NCBI GenBank assembly: GCA_016716885.1
Contig: JADJUV010000032.1
Coordinates: 18,046 to 82,045 of the forward strand
Source of the DNA: Candidatus Trichofilum aggregatum
GTDB taxonomy: Bacteria > Chloroflexota > Anaerolineae > Promineifilales > Promineifilaceae
Length of the DNA stretch: 64,000 nt
Direction of reading: 5' to 3'
Of this stretch, positions 26,373 through 35,487 are shown piece after piece. The notes under the pieces were generated by a model. That model saw only the letters and a program-made list of their open reading frames with translations. It did not search any database and was not told the origin of the DNA. Both the position numbers and the translations under genes were made by a program. The first letter of the stretch is position 1; the number at the start of each line of letters is the position of its first letter.

Positions 26373-27353
26373 CTACACGGCTCCGGCTAACAAGGTGAGC
26401 AGTCCCAACACAAAATTGTAGCTGAAATGCACCAGGATGGCGGCGGTGGTGCCGTACCGTTGGCGGATAAATCCCAAAACAAGTCCCAACAGGAAAATGA
26501 ATATCATCAGAGGGGGAAAATCATATTGCACGTGGGCTACGGCAAATAAGAGAGCGGTGGGCAGAAGGCCAAAAGCTGGTTGTATAGCCCCCCGGAAGAG
26601 AATTTCTTCACCAACGCCAGAAGTGAGGCCCAGGATGAGCCATTCACCAATTGAGTCCAGGTCACTAAGAAGGGCGATGTTGACGTTTTCCAAGCGGGCT
26701 AATTGTTCCGGGTAAAATTGGTTTAACAGGGTGCTGATAGCGATTTCCATGATCAAGAGAAGGGCGGTCCAGGGGAGTATGACGCGCCAATGGAAAGCTT
26801 GGAGCGGCCGCAACCCTAACCGCTCCTTAACCTCAGCCCAAGTGCGCCGTGTGCCCAAACCAACGCCCAGCAACGCGGCCGCGACCATCGCTACCCCTGT
26901 GAGCAACAAAGAGCCTATCGAAGCCGCGTCCACACCTTCAGCCAACTCGGCCAGGCCACCCTGGTTGAGGGTGACAAGCGTATTGGCCGCCAGGTAGCCA
27001 GCCAACACCAGGGCCATCATATGAACGGGCGAATCCGGGTTTAAAGGAATGAAACGGGCCAGGAAGCGGCGCATCACCGGCCACAATGCCAGTAGGCCCC
27101 ATAAAAAGGCTCCGACCAACGGCCCGGCAAATGCCTGGGCCAGTTGCGGGGTAAAACCAGGGAACAAAGCATCGTTGGGTGTGGGGGCTAAAACGGGGAG
27201 TGTAAAAAGTAGGGCAGCCATGCCCAGAACGGAAAGATTTAATACGGCCAATAAGGCGAGGAGTAAACGAGAGAGGTCAGGCTGAGAGGCCGCGGCCGCG
27301 CTGTTTGCCAGCACAATCAGGCCCAAAATACCCACAATAACCAGTAACGACAT
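26373..27353 (-). CDS. CPBP-family intramembrane metalloprotease (CAAX-protease-like)
   Basis: 326 residues, about eight membrane helices. The family's catalytic motifs are complete: GEEILFRG (Glu249, Glu250, Arg254), AVAHVQ (His274) and ILVHFSYN (His309). These membrane-embedded glutamate proteases process prenylated proteins in eukaryotes and various membrane substrates or bacteriocin-related peptides in bacteria; the substrate here is unknown. The downstream tRNA-Pro lies on the same strand. It starts 2 bp after the stop of the YbjN-like gene, so the two form an operon. Confidence 0.88.
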   Translation of the reverse strand: MSLLVIVGILGLIVLANSAAAASQPDLSRLLLALLAVLNLSVLGMAALLFTLPVLAPTPNDALFPGFTPQLAQAFAGPLVGAFLWGLLALWPVMRRFLARFIPLNPDSPVHMMALVLAGYLAANTLVTLNQGGLAELAEGVDAASIGSLLLTGVAMVAAALLGVGLGTRRTWAEVKERLGLRPLQAFHWRVILPWTALLLIMEIAISTLLNQFYPEQLARLENVNIALLSDLDSIGEWLILGLTSGVGEEILFRGAIQPAFGLLPTALLFAVAHVQYDFPPLMIFIFLLGLVLGFIRQRYGTTAAILVHFSYNFVLGLLTLLAGAV

Positions 27354-27355
27354 TG

Positions 27356-27871
27356 TTAACCTTCAATCTCAGCAATAGCCTCTTCCGCTGTCTTGCCGCC
27401 AAACATCACACTCATCAGGCCAGGTAGGTAGCGATCCATCGTGGAAACCGCGGGATAAATGGCGTTTTTGATGGCTTGAGGGGTTAACTCCACCTTTTCA
27501 AAATCCAGGCTACTTTTGTAGCGAATTTCACCATCCGAATAATCAAACTCGAAATTGCCGATACGCAAACCGTAATTGGCCCGGGTAATAAACTCGATAA
27601 TCGTCGTAAAACTGCTTTCCGGCGCTTTCATGGGCGCGACCACATAAAACATCAACTGCTCCAAATCTATTCTAATGCGGGCAAAGCAGTGTGTCTCGCC
27701 ATTGTTACCCCGGAAAAACATATGGTAGGCATGTCGGTCTTCAATGGGTTGGGGATGCCAACCATCTTCCTCTAAAAATTGGCCCAACGTGGCAAACCCG
27801 CACAGACCATTCTCATAATCACCTTCTGACTCCGACCCATCCGATCGCCCATTTAACGTTGAACCGCTCAT
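27356..27871 (-). CDS. YbjN-domain protein
   Basis: 171 residues from the ATG at 27871, chosen because AAAGGAG lies seven bases upstream; the frame is open further but without family similarity. The domain pattern matches YbjN/type III chaperone-like proteins: LGQFLEEDGWHPQPIEDRHAYHMFFRGNNGETHCFARI, LEQLMFYVVAPMKAPE, ANYGLRIGNFEFDYSDGEIRYKSSLDF, and PGLMSVMFGGKTAEEAIAEIEG at the end. Such proteins are thought to act as chaperones or regulators; the client is unknown. It is co-transcribed with the CPBP protease. Confidence 0.75.
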   Translation of the reverse strand: MSGSTLNGRSDGSESEGDYENGLCGFATLGQFLEEDGWHPQPIEDRHAYHMFFRGNNGETHCFARIRIDLEQLMFYVVAPMKAPESSFTTIIEFITRANYGLRIGNFEFDYSDGEIRYKSSLDFEKVELTPQAIKNAIYPAVSTMDRYLPGLMSVMFGGKTAEEAIAEIEG

Positions 27872-28069
27872 CCGCACACTCCTTTGGTAACTCCGGCAAA
27901 CCAGAAATGCCTTATTGCTCCTGTTTATGCGCGTAAGTATAACCGAATTCTGAGCAATTATACTGACAACGGGCATTCTCTTGAGGTTTTTTGCCCTATC
28001 GCGATCGCGTTGTCGCCGTGTCGGGTATAACTGCTTGCCACATGCTGGCTCCGTGCCTACAATCTGCGT

Positions 28070-29356
28070 ATGAACAGTGACTGGCAAAGCCGTTTGCGTG
28101 AATTAGGGGTGGTGAGGGGGGTGCGGAACCTTAAGCCAGCCTCACCCACACCCCCTACCTCTACCCCTTTTCAGACGAACCACACCCCTGTTTTGGGAGA
28201 TTGGGATGAGGTTCAGCCAGTTGAGAAGTTGTTACCAGGGGGGAAGGTCGTTACCACGGAGGTGGGGGGTTGTTTTGTTCTTGACCATGTTTATCCGCTT
28301 ACCCATTGGCATGGTAATGAGCGGCTGGGGGATTTGTTGGAAGTGGATGCGGCCGCGGCCGCATCCTTCACCACCGATCCCCGCTTCCAATCCATCCAGT
28401 TTCAGGACATCCTCTTCCTGGATACAGAAACGACCGGCTTGTGGGGTTCTGGAACCCTGGCCTTTATGGTGGGAGCTGCCTTTTTTGAGGGGCAGGCGTT
28501 TGTGGTACGTCAATATTTCCTGCGCGATCATGGCGACGAAACGGCCATGCTCCTGCTCCTCAACGAATTAGTTGCCAGCAAAGCGGCTCTTGTCACCTTC
28601 AACGGGCGGTCTTTTGATGTGCCCTTGTTAGATGGCCGTTATCTCATGAATCGGCTAGAGACGGAGTTGCTGGTCAAGCCCCATCTGGACTTGTTGCCGC
28701 CGACCCGCCGCTTGTGGCGCAATCGCATTGGCTCCTGCGCTTTGGGGGCGGTAGAAAAAAATGTCTTGGGTGTGCGGCGGAGTGAAGATGATGTGCCCGG
28801 GTATCTCATTCCTGGCCTGTACCTGGACTATCTGCGGCATGGAGATGCTCGGGAACTGCTGAGGGTGTTTTATCACAACCGGCTGGATATGCTCTCGATG
28901 GTCACGTTGCTTTACCGGGTGGTGCGCCAATGGTCGCGGCCGCAACCCACCGATAACCCCCACGACCTCTTCAGCCTGGGCGCCTGGCAGGCCCACCTCA
29001 GCCTCATCCACGAAGCCGAAACGACGCTCCGTTTGGCCGCGTCCCTGGAAGCCTCATTAGAACTTTACCACCAAATCCTGCACCAATTGGCCGTCATCCT
29101 CAAACAACAAGAGCGCCGCGACGAAGCCGCCAACATCTGGATGCAAATCGCCGCCACCAGCTTTGAAGACATCTCAGCTCACATCGAGTTGGCCAAACAT
29201 TTTGAGTGGCGCGAACAAGACCTGGCCCCCGCCATCCAGTGGACCCAACAAGCCCTGACCCTACTGCAAATGCACCCCGCCCCCAACCCCAACCAGATTG
29301 CCGACTTACAACACCGCCTGGCCCGCCTGGAACGCAAACGCCAGCGCTACGAGTAG
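28070..29356 (+). CDS. YprB-like RNase H-fold exonuclease with C-terminal helical repeats
   Basis: 428 residues. The DEDD-type core begins at about residue 115: ILFLDTETTGLWGSG carries the first Asp-Glu pair, LVTFNGRSFDVPLLDGRYL the next Asp, and VFYHNRLDMLSMVTLLYR the final Asp region. This matches the RNase_H_2/YprB family of predicted 3'-5' exonucleases. Residues 315-428 form TPR-like helices (LYHQILHQLAVILKQQERRDEAANIWMQIA...FEDISAHIELAKHFEWREQDLAPAIQWTQQAL). It is divergent from the YbjN gene. It contains a double octamer encoding DAAAAAS. Confidence 0.75.
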   Translation: MNSDWQSRLRELGVVRGVRNLKPASPTPPTSTPFQTNHTPVLGDWDEVQPVEKLLPGGKVVTTEVGGCFVLDHVYPLTHWHGNERLGDLLEVDAAAAASFTTDPRFQSIQFQDILFLDTETTGLWGSGTLAFMVGAAFFEGQAFVVRQYFLRDHGDETAMLLLLNELVASKAALVTFNGRSFDVPLLDGRYLMNRLETELLVKPHLDLLPPTRRLWRNRIGSCALGAVEKNVLGVRRSEDDVPGYLIPGLYLDYLRHGDARELLRVFYHNRLDMLSMVTLLYRVVRQWSRPQPTDNPHDLFSLGAWQAHLSLIHEAETTLRLAASLEASLELYHQILHQLAVILKQQERRDEAANIWMQIAATSFEDISAHIELAKHFEWREQDLAPAIQWTQQALTLLQMHPAPNPNQIADLQHRLARLERKRQRYE

Positions 29357-29570
29357 CCCCGTTCCACCGGGCTTTGTTGACTAGCACAGCCGCTTCAACC
29401 CCGTGCCAAAGCGGGCAAAACCCGCCCGTTATGGTGTAAAACGCGGCCGCATCTCGCTTATTACCCCCCTTCAACCAGATTTACCCCCCTAAACCCGAAC
29501 CATCGCCTCATCCAAGTGATAGAACCGGCTCCATTTTTCGCTCATTTAGCCTCGAAAATGGTCCGTACCT
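29357..29570. other. Intergenic sequence left of the tandem array
   Basis: It holds one GCGGCCGC (29443) and no supported gene. Together with the array and 29823-30050, which also shows nothing recognisable, it makes a 694-bp gene-free interval. Confidence 0.4.
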
Positions 29571-29822
29571 GGTACATTTCTATTTTTGGGCGGTACACTA
29601 CAATATTTGACCGGTACATTACAATATTTAGCCGGTACATTACAATATTTGGATGGTACACTCCCATTTTTACATGGTACACTCCCATTTTGAGGCGGTA
29701 CACTGCCGTTTTTGGGTGGTACATTACAATATTTAGCCGGTACATTACAATATTTTGGCGGTACACTACAATAATTGGCCGGTACATTTCTATTTTTGGC
29801 TGGCAAGCCCCGATTTTTGGGT
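29571..29822 (+). repeat. 21-bp tandem array, eleven units plus one degenerate
   Basis: Units begin GGTACA at 29571, 29592, 29613, 29634, 29655, 29676, 29697, 29718, 29739, 29760 and 29781, each exactly 21 bp; a twelfth (29802) is degenerate. The commonest unit is GGTACATTACAATATTT plus GCC/AGCC. Three reading frames stay open across it because 21 is a multiple of three, but the resulting heptapeptide runs (NVPAKYC on the minus strand, RYITIFS on the plus) have no support as proteins. The 21-bp period equals two helical turns, placing every unit on the same face of the DNA. Confidence 0.92.
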
Positions 29823-30050
29823 GCGGTTAGCCCTTCTCACGGTGACCACCCAAAATAGAACGAACAGGATGACGGGGATTCAATGCGGCTAAACCGGGAA
29901 ACAACCCTTCTGCATCGTCTCTCTCTCCTCCCGCAGCGGCTCATAAGAGGGCAAGACCGTCTCCCCCCTACGAAGAGTCTCCCCTTGGGAATGGCTGCGC
30001 CCCATCCCCCTTCATTGCCTTAAATCCGTCCCCCGCGTTATAATCCCCCC

Positions 30051-30440
30051 ATGCGCATCAACTTTTTCGATGATCCTTCTCAAGCACCCAAAGCTCGTGA
30101 AGATGTCCGTATCAACCGGCTAGGTTTATTCATATACCCAGATAAACGTCGCGTCGCCGTGGGCATTGATATGACCCCCTTCCTGGAAGGGCCATCCCTC
30201 GAAATCAATATTCACAACAACACCGGGGAACCCGCCGCCTCTCTCAACGTCATCGAGACCAACGATCCCAACTTCAGCCTTACCATGCACCTGCGTGATT
30301 CCCAACCCACCGACCAATACCACCTTCAAGTTGTCCTTTATTTCGCCAAACCCGGTGAAGATAAACTCATCGTTGAAAAACAAACCGCTGTATTTGACAT
30401 CACCCGCCCTGGGGACCAAATCATCTACCAGACTAGTTAA
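30051..30440 (+). CDS. Small beta-rich protein of unknown function
   Basis: 129 residues, no signal peptide. It reads as a beta-sandwich: RRVAVGIDMTPFLEGPSLEINIHNNTGEPAASLNVIE, NFSLTMHLRD, YHLQVVLYFAKPGEDKLIVEKQTAVFDI. I do not recognise a family. Its stop is two bases from the kinase ATG, so it is co-transcribed and probably works with the kinase, perhaps as a substrate or partner (inference). Confidence 0.7.
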   Translation: MRINFFDDPSQAPKAREDVRINRLGLFIYPDKRRVAVGIDMTPFLEGPSLEINIHNNTGEPAASLNVIETNDPNFSLTMHLRDSQPTDQYHLQVVLYFAKPGEDKLIVEKQTAVFDITRPGDQIIYQTS

Positions 30441-30442
30441 CT

Positions 30443-32635
30443 ATGGACGACACCTTTTCACTCATCGGCCAGACAATTGGTAAATATCGCATTATGGAAC
30501 GCCTGGGGCGAGGCGGCATGGCTGAAGTGTACAAAGGCTATGACGAAAACCTGGAGCGGTTTGTGGCTATCAAGGTCATGCACCCATTCCTGGCTAGCGA
30601 GGGCGACTTTGTGGGGCGTTTCCGCCGCGAAGCCAAAGCCATGGCGGCGCTCAACCACGCTAATATCATCAAGGTTTATGACTTTGATGCGGCCGGTGAC
30701 CGCTCCTACATTGTCATGGAGTATCTGAGCCAGGGGTCACTTAAGGAAAAACTAGAAGAAGCGGCCCGCCGAGGGGAGCATATATCACTGGGTGAGGCCG
30801 TTCAGATCATTCTGCAAATTGCCAACGCCCTGTCCTATGCCCACAGCCGGGGCATGATTCACCGGGACATCAAACCCCCCAACATCATGTTTAACGATTA
30901 CGGCTCCGCTATCTTGACCGACTTTGGTATCGCCAAAGTCGTTTCGGGGCCGACCTTCACCCAAACCGGGGCCATGATCGGCTCGCCCGCCTACATGTCA
31001 CCGGAACAAGGGCTGGGCAAACCGGGTGACGAACGCAGTGACATTTACTCCCTGGGAGTCCTCTCCTTTCAACTGGCGACCGGGCAACTTCCTTATGCAG
31101 CCGATACTCCCTTGGCCGTTGTGCTGAAGCATGTTAATGCCCCGGTGCCCGATCCCAGCACCTTGAACCCTATTATCCCTGAGGGTGTTCGCGCCGTTGT
31201 CACTAAGGCCATGGCTAAGGACCCCGACGAGCGTTATGCTTCGGCCAAAGCCCTGGCCGACGATTTACGTGAGGTGATTCGGGGTGGGGATGCCGCACTT
31301 TTCCGGGAGTTGCCCGCGGAATTATTCAAGGATCAACCGACGCCACTTCCCCTGAGTGGGGTCACTCCTTTGGGGATGACGGGAGTAGGCACGGGTGTAG
31401 GCACGCGGCCGCAAGTCATAGATAAAACCCAAGTCGTTTCCCCGCCCGATAAGACGGCGCTTATTCCCCAAGAAAAGACAATGGTCGCTCCCCCGGATGT
31501 GGCGGTTGTTGTGAGTGAAGGAGGGGAACGCGGCCGCAAATTCCCCCGGATGGCGGCTGGCGTCGCCGGCATGGTATTGCTACTACTCTTAGCCATAGCG
31601 GGTGGGTTTATTCTGGCTGGTGGCAACAATGATACCGAAACCCCCACCGTCACCATCGCCCTCGCCGCCGTGGACGACAATACCCCCACCATCCCGGCCA
31701 CCGAAACCGCCACCGACGAACCCACCCCCACCGACGAACCAACGTCTACGCCCACGTTAACTCCAGCCCCCGCTGAGACGGTGGTTGCCACGACGGATGC
31801 GTCCGCTCCCCCCACCTTAGCCGCAACGTTAACCCTCACCCCGGATGCTACCGGCACACAGGTTGCTTTGTGTGCCGCTAACCCGGCGGTTCAGGTACTG
31901 AACATCTATACTTATTCCAATACCCAAAGCCAACTGGCCCCCGCTGGTACAATCAGCATGCGCCTGAACTTCGTGCTGGAAAACAACAGCGAATCGGGTT
32001 GTGTTTGGCCTGCCGAATTACAAATAGCCCATGTTGAGGGGGAAGATTTTAACCTGCCCGCGCCCTTCGTTTTCACGGCCGGTCAAGCTCCGGGCGAAAG
32101 CGTCATTGTCACCCTCACTGGCCTCGATACCCCCAATCAGGTTACCGCCTTGGCCGCAACCTGGCAGGTACAAACATCAGATGGACAGCCATTTGGTGAT
32201 CCCATTGAGTTTGAAATCCGCACCTACATACCACCCACGGCTACCCCATCGCCTTCACCTACCGTGCCCGTGGTAACGTCACCCACCGTCGTCGCGGGAA
32301 CAAACCCCAATTTCAACTACTTCTTCAGCGCCTGTGATTACCCGGGTGGAGCAGGTGGCAGCGAATACCGTTGCACCTTAACCCTGACCCCTTATGATGG
32401 CAGCGGCGTCTATACCTTTGAAGTATTTGATTCACCCACCGGACAGCCTGTGCGTTATAGCAACGTGTCGGGAAATGTCAATCATTACGTTAATTCTCGT
32501 CGTTGCGCCAGCTGGATCCATGAAGTGAAGCTCATTGACGAGGGATCGGGGCAACAGATTAGCAAGAACATCTTTTTTGACCCCACGGGTGGCAACTATT
32601 TCCCTGGCGGTTTGAATTGTGTGTTGCCTTCTTAA
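30443..32635 (+). CDS. PknB-type Ser/Thr kinase with extracellular Ig-like (NBR1-like) domain
   Basis: 730 residues. Kinase domain 14-285: glycine loop LGRGGMAEVYKG, Lys44 (AIKVM), catalytic HRD 140-142 (HRDIKPPNIM), DFG 160-162, and GSPAYMSPEQ. A Pro-rich juxtamembrane region is followed by one membrane helix at about 370-390 (AAGVAGMVLLLLLAIAGGFILAGG) and a Thr/Pro linker. Residues 474-595 (RLNFVLENNSESGCVWPAELQIAHVEG...) resemble the NBR1-type Ig domain with its conserved Trp; a further beta domain with four Cys ends the protein. It should sense an extracellular ligand and phosphorylate cytoplasmic proteins. No PASTA repeats are present. GCGGCCGC sites lie only in the linker region. Confidence 0.9.
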   Translation: MDDTFSLIGQTIGKYRIMERLGRGGMAEVYKGYDENLERFVAIKVMHPFLASEGDFVGRFRREAKAMAALNHANIIKVYDFDAAGDRSYIVMEYLSQGSLKEKLEEAARRGEHISLGEAVQIILQIANALSYAHSRGMIHRDIKPPNIMFNDYGSAILTDFGIAKVVSGPTFTQTGAMIGSPAYMSPEQGLGKPGDERSDIYSLGVLSFQLATGQLPYAADTPLAVVLKHVNAPVPDPSTLNPIIPEGVRAVVTKAMAKDPDERYASAKALADDLREVIRGGDAALFRELPAELFKDQPTPLPLSGVTPLGMTGVGTGVGTRPQVIDKTQVVSPPDKTALIPQEKTMVAPPDVAVVVSEGGERGRKFPRMAAGVAGMVLLLLLAIAGGFILAGGNNDTETPTVTIALAAVDDNTPTIPATETATDEPTPTDEPTSTPTLTPAPAETVVATTDASAPPTLAATLTLTPDATGTQVALCAANPAVQVLNIYTYSNTQSQLAPAGTISMRLNFVLENNSESGCVWPAELQIAHVEGEDFNLPAPFVFTAGQAPGESVIVTLTGLDTPNQVTALAATWQVQTSDGQPFGDPIEFEIRTYIPPTATPSPSPTVPVVTSPTVVAGTNPNFNYFFSACDYPGGAGGSEYRCTLTLTPYDGSGVYTFEVFDSPTGQPVRYSNVSGNVNHYVNSRRCASWIHEVKLIDEGSGQQISKNIFFDPTGGNYFPGGLNCVLPS

Positions 32636-32735
32636 GAAGCTTGTCCACAGATGAACGCCGATTTTCGCCGATTAATAAATCACCGTTAATCCCCCCAATC
32701 TGCAATTTCTTGAAATTGACTCGTAGGGCGCTTAA

Positions 32736-33000
32736 TCATCCCATCGCATACTCTAGTACAGCTTTATAGAAGCCTTTGGCAGATTTAGTCTGAAGACCCA
32801 TCCCCCTGCCCCCTTCCCGCCGGGAAGGGGGAAATACCAGGAGTGCCGGTTTTCGAGCGCGCGTCCGCGCGCTCGAAAACCGGCACGTTAGAAAATTCCC
32901 CGCCCCTGGGGGCGGGGTTAGGGGTGGGGGTTCCGGCGACAAACTGGTACAGAGATTTGTCATAAAAACATAAGCCCATCTTTCGTAAAGACGTAGCAGA
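32736..33000 (-). repeat. Mosaic hairpin element (third relative of the 300-bp MITE-like repeat)
   Basis: Read on the minus strand it has the same module order as 40091-40386: ACGAAAG...ATGTTTTTATGAC, GTCGCCGGAACCCC, a CCCCGCCCCCAGGGGCGGGG hairpin, a GGTTTTCGAGCGCGCG hairpin, a CCCTTCCCGGCGGGAAGGG hairpin, ATGGGTCTTC and AAAGGCTT. It occupies most of the gap between convergent genes. Confidence 0.75.
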
Positions 33001-33003
33001 TAC

Positions 33004-33042
33004 AAAAAGCGCTCTGCCTGAGTAAAGGCAGAGCGCTTTTTT
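33004..33042. terminator. Bidirectional terminator
   Basis: AAAAAGCGCTCTGCCT / AGGCAGAGCGCTTTTTT hairpin with runs on both sides, between the kinase and the convergent recombinase-like gene. Confidence 0.9.
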
Positions 33043-33113
33043 GTTATTTTTGACGACGAACCTAAGCGGAACAACGAAGTGAGATGGTCTTGGCTCAGGC
33101 AAGCGATGGCCGC

Positions 33114-34100
33114 CTAAGCCAGGATACCCGACTGTTCCTTTTGCATTTCCTTTAGTTTCTCCAACTTCTTCTTGGTTTCACGCCAGGTTATCTTAGATAA
33201 CCCCAACCGCTGACGAATCTCATCCGGCTCAACCCCCTGTTTGAAATCCGATAACGCTGACGCCCAACGTAGGTTCTCAAAAGAAAGCAGCCCTTGTTCT
33301 AAATTACAAGCCATACCCACATCGGTGAGAATATATTCTAGATTGCGGGCTGTGCAGGTGAATAGGGTATCTGTCGGTTCATATTGGGTCAGATATTCAT
33401 CCAACACATCAAGCCATTCGGGTTCGAGACCGACTTTACGCTCTTTGTAACGTAGACGAGGGTTTTTGTAGCGGATAAATAGGAAGGGATCACCCGGGGT
33501 GGTGCGGTCTATGTGATTAGGAACGATGGCCAGGGCTTCCCCTTTTTTGATGCCTGTTTGGAGTAAGAGGGTGAGGAGCAAATGCGGCCGCGCATCCGCT
33601 TTTTGTCGTGGTGCTCCTTGCCGCCAGCCCTCAGTCACAGCCAGGGCACGCTCCAGTTGCTCATCGGTAGGAACGATGGGCAGAGGGCTGGTCACACTGC
33701 TTTGAATCACCGCGGCCGCGGGGTCCATCACCAACACCCCCGCCTCCTGCAACCAGGCAAAAAACACCTTGAGCGAGGTAATCCGGCGGGCATAAGATTT
33801 TGGACTACACGGCACATCTCGGTCAAACAACAGCCAGTGCAAAAAATCATTCAGGTTCTTCGTGCCAATATCGCCAATGGGTTGACCAATGCCGAGGTAT
33901 TTGCCCAACAGACGAATATCGCTGGCAAAGGCCTTTACCGTGTTGATGGCAAACCCTTCGTCTTGCATGTGTTGTTCAAACTGTCCTAACGCAGCCTTCA
34001 ACGATGAATCGCCATTGAGTGGGGGTGCGGAGAATGTGCTTTGTTCAGGCAATGTCCCTTTAGGGAAAAGTGGGTCTTGTTTATCTGTGCGTGACATCAT
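33114..34100 (-). CDS. Tyrosine-recombinase-fold protein with degenerate catalytic residues
   Basis: About 328 residues. The start is either of two adjacent ATGs (34100 or 34097) behind GGAGG. Residues 35-130 are a SAM-like core-binding domain (ALGQFEQHMQDEGFAINTVKAFASDIRLLGKYLG). Residues 150-310 have the catalytic-domain fold, but key positions differ: the first Arg (TGLR in XerC/D) is Lys in TGIKKGEAL; the HxxR motif is ENLRWASA; the second His is Leu (RLGLSKITW); no nucleophilic Tyr follows (RETKKKLEKLKEM). The beta-hairpin Lys may persist. It probably binds DNA without recombining it. Other mobile-element genes are absent nearby, so it looks domesticated. Confidence 0.75.
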   Translation of the reverse strand: MMSRTDKQDPLFPKGTLPEQSTFSAPPLNGDSSLKAALGQFEQHMQDEGFAINTVKAFASDIRLLGKYLGIGQPIGDIGTKNLNDFLHWLLFDRDVPCSPKSYARRITSLKVFFAWLQEAGVLVMDPAAAVIQSSVTSPLPIVPTDEQLERALAVTEGWRQGAPRQKADARPHLLLTLLLQTGIKKGEALAIVPNHIDRTTPGDPFLFIRYKNPRLRYKERKVGLEPEWLDVLDEYLTQYEPTDTLFTCTARNLEYILTDVGMACNLEQGLLSFENLRWASALSDFKQGVEPDEIRQRLGLSKITWRETKKKLEKLKEMQKEQSGILA

Positions 34101-34197
34101 GCCTCCAATCTTTCGTATAGACGAAGGGAGCATAACGAATTTATGAAGGGTTGTCAAGCCGTAGACAATGAGGGGATAGAAATGAGGTATTTAGTTG

Positions 34198-34310
34198 TTC
34201 GATAGATGTTCAGATAATCATTTGGGGTTTTGGTTCGTAGTGACCGCTTTAGCGGGCTAGCGCTAACCCGCTAAAGCGGTCACTACGAACAAGCTCTTTT
34301 TCTGGAAAGG
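34198..34310 (+). repeat. GTAGTGACCGC MITE-like element
   Basis: Core hairpin 34233-34290 with arms GTTCGTAGTGACCGCTTTAG and CTAAAGCGGTCACTACGAAC. Flanks extend the homology: ATAGATGTTCAGATAATCAT on one side and AAGCTCTTTTTCT on the other match 42794-42883 in reverse orientation. Confidence 0.75.
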
Positions 34311-34344
34311 TATAAATGCCTCATGCGAGGTTTATTGCCAGATG

Positions 34345-35127
34345 TTACTGTTGCCAGGCAGGGGGTCGTTTTTCCAAAAACGCACTCATCCCTTCACGCC
34401 CTTCATCGCTGGCGCGGCGCTGGGCAATCAATTGGGCTGTAGCTGTCCGCGTAGTGGGTTTAGGCTGATAGGCCACGGTGCGAATCAACTCTTTCGCGGC
34501 CGCAATCGCCCCCGGAGCCGCCAGTAATAACTGTTCTATCCGCTCTCCTACCTTAGCATCCAGTTCGGCTTCATCGGTCACCAGGTGATGCACCAGACCT
34601 ATCTGCCTGGCCCGGTCAGCCGTAAACCGCTCGCCGGTGAGGAATAACTCACGACTCTGGGATACGCCAATTTTTGCCAGGACAAACGGTGATATGACAG
34701 CCGGGACAATCCCTAATCGCGCTTCACTAAAAGCAAACGTCGCTCGTTCTACGGCAACGACAATATCACAGCAGCTAACCAATCCCGCTCCCCCGCCAAT
34801 GGCTGCCCCGTTAATCCGGCCAATAACCGGTTTGGGACAACTGTCTATGGCGTTCATCAGGTCAAAGATAGCCTGACCGTCGCTGACGTTTTGGTCGAAG
34901 GTGAAGTCCGCGGCCGCGCGCATGAAGTTGACATCCGCACCCGCGCAAAAATTGCGGCCGCGGCCTGTCAATACCACTACCCGCACCGCTTCATCCTGGC
35001 CTACCGCCCAAAAAGCCTGAGTCAACTCCGCAATCAACTCTGGGTTAAAGGCATTATGGCTTTCGGGCCGGTTCAAAGCCACATAGGCAACCTGATTATC
35101 AACCTGCTGTTCAATAAATTGGGACAT
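34345..35127 (-). CDS. Enoyl-CoA hydratase/isomerase (crotonase) family enzyme
   Basis: 260 residues from the ATG at 35127, with AGAGG upstream. Crotonase features: VALNRPESHNAFNPELIAELTQA, oxyanion-hole strand RNFCAGADVNFM, INGAAIGGGAGLVSCCDIVVA, then FAFSEARLGIVPAVISPF with the acid Glu region. The Gly-rich IGGGAGLV and the GIVPA(V) segment fit hydratases of the methylglutaconyl-CoA/enoyl-CoA type acting on branched or short acyl-CoAs. The exact substrate is not predictable. No beta-oxidation partners are adjacent. Confidence 0.87.
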   Translation of the reverse strand: MSQFIEQQVDNQVAYVALNRPESHNAFNPELIAELTQAFWAVGQDEAVRVVVLTGRGRNFCAGADVNFMRAAADFTFDQNVSDGQAIFDLMNAIDSCPKPVIGRINGAAIGGGAGLVSCCDIVVAVERATFAFSEARLGIVPAVISPFVLAKIGVSQSRELFLTGERFTADRARQIGLVHHLVTDEAELDAKVGERIEQLLLAAPGAIAAAKELIRTVAYQPKPTTRTATAQLIAQRRASDEGREGMSAFLEKRPPAWQQ

Positions 35128-35204
35128 AAAAACCTCTTTAGACAAGAACTACGCATTCGTCAAATCGCCAGCTAATAGCACGGCTTTTCCAAAGTCCGAT
35201 TTTA

Positions 35205-35355
35205 GCGCGGCATGATAGCAGCGCATTTCACACCTCAACCCTGCCCCAGGGCGGGGAATGTTATCTTTTCGTTTTGACGGCGTATCGCCCTCAAAAACGA
35301 CACAAGAGGTTCCCTCCCAGCGGGAAGGGGTTAGGGAGATTCGGTCTTGTGACAT
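35205..35355 (+). repeat. Mosaic hairpin element, partial
   Basis: Modules in the same order as the MITE-like repeat: AACCCTGCCCCAGGGCGGGG, a TCGTTTTGACGGCG/CGCCCTCAAAAACGA hairpin, CCCTCCCAGCGGGAAGGGG, GGTTAGGGAG. It lies upstream of the enoyl-CoA hydratase. Confidence 0.6.
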
Positions 35356-35487
35356 AACCCTGCCAAAGCGTTGGTAAGCTTAAGTACGAGTTGACTTAGG
35401 AAAAGCCCTGCTAATAGGACGATTGTGGGTCGCATTATACTGTGTCATAGAGTGTGTTGTCAGAAACAGAATAGGTGAGCAGGCAAC

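Noticed and set aside
29571..29822. CRISPR array
   Set aside because: Units are contiguous with no unique spacers and there are no cas genes.
29516..29830. Open frames through the 21-bp array as repeat proteins
   Set aside because: Three frames on both strands are open for the trivial reason that the unit is 21 bp; there is no ribosome site and no conserved frame.
33114..34310. Integrase plus attachment site of a mobile island
   Set aside because: The recombinase lacks catalytic residues, no tRNA or direct repeat adjoins it, and neighbours are chromosomal housekeeping genes.
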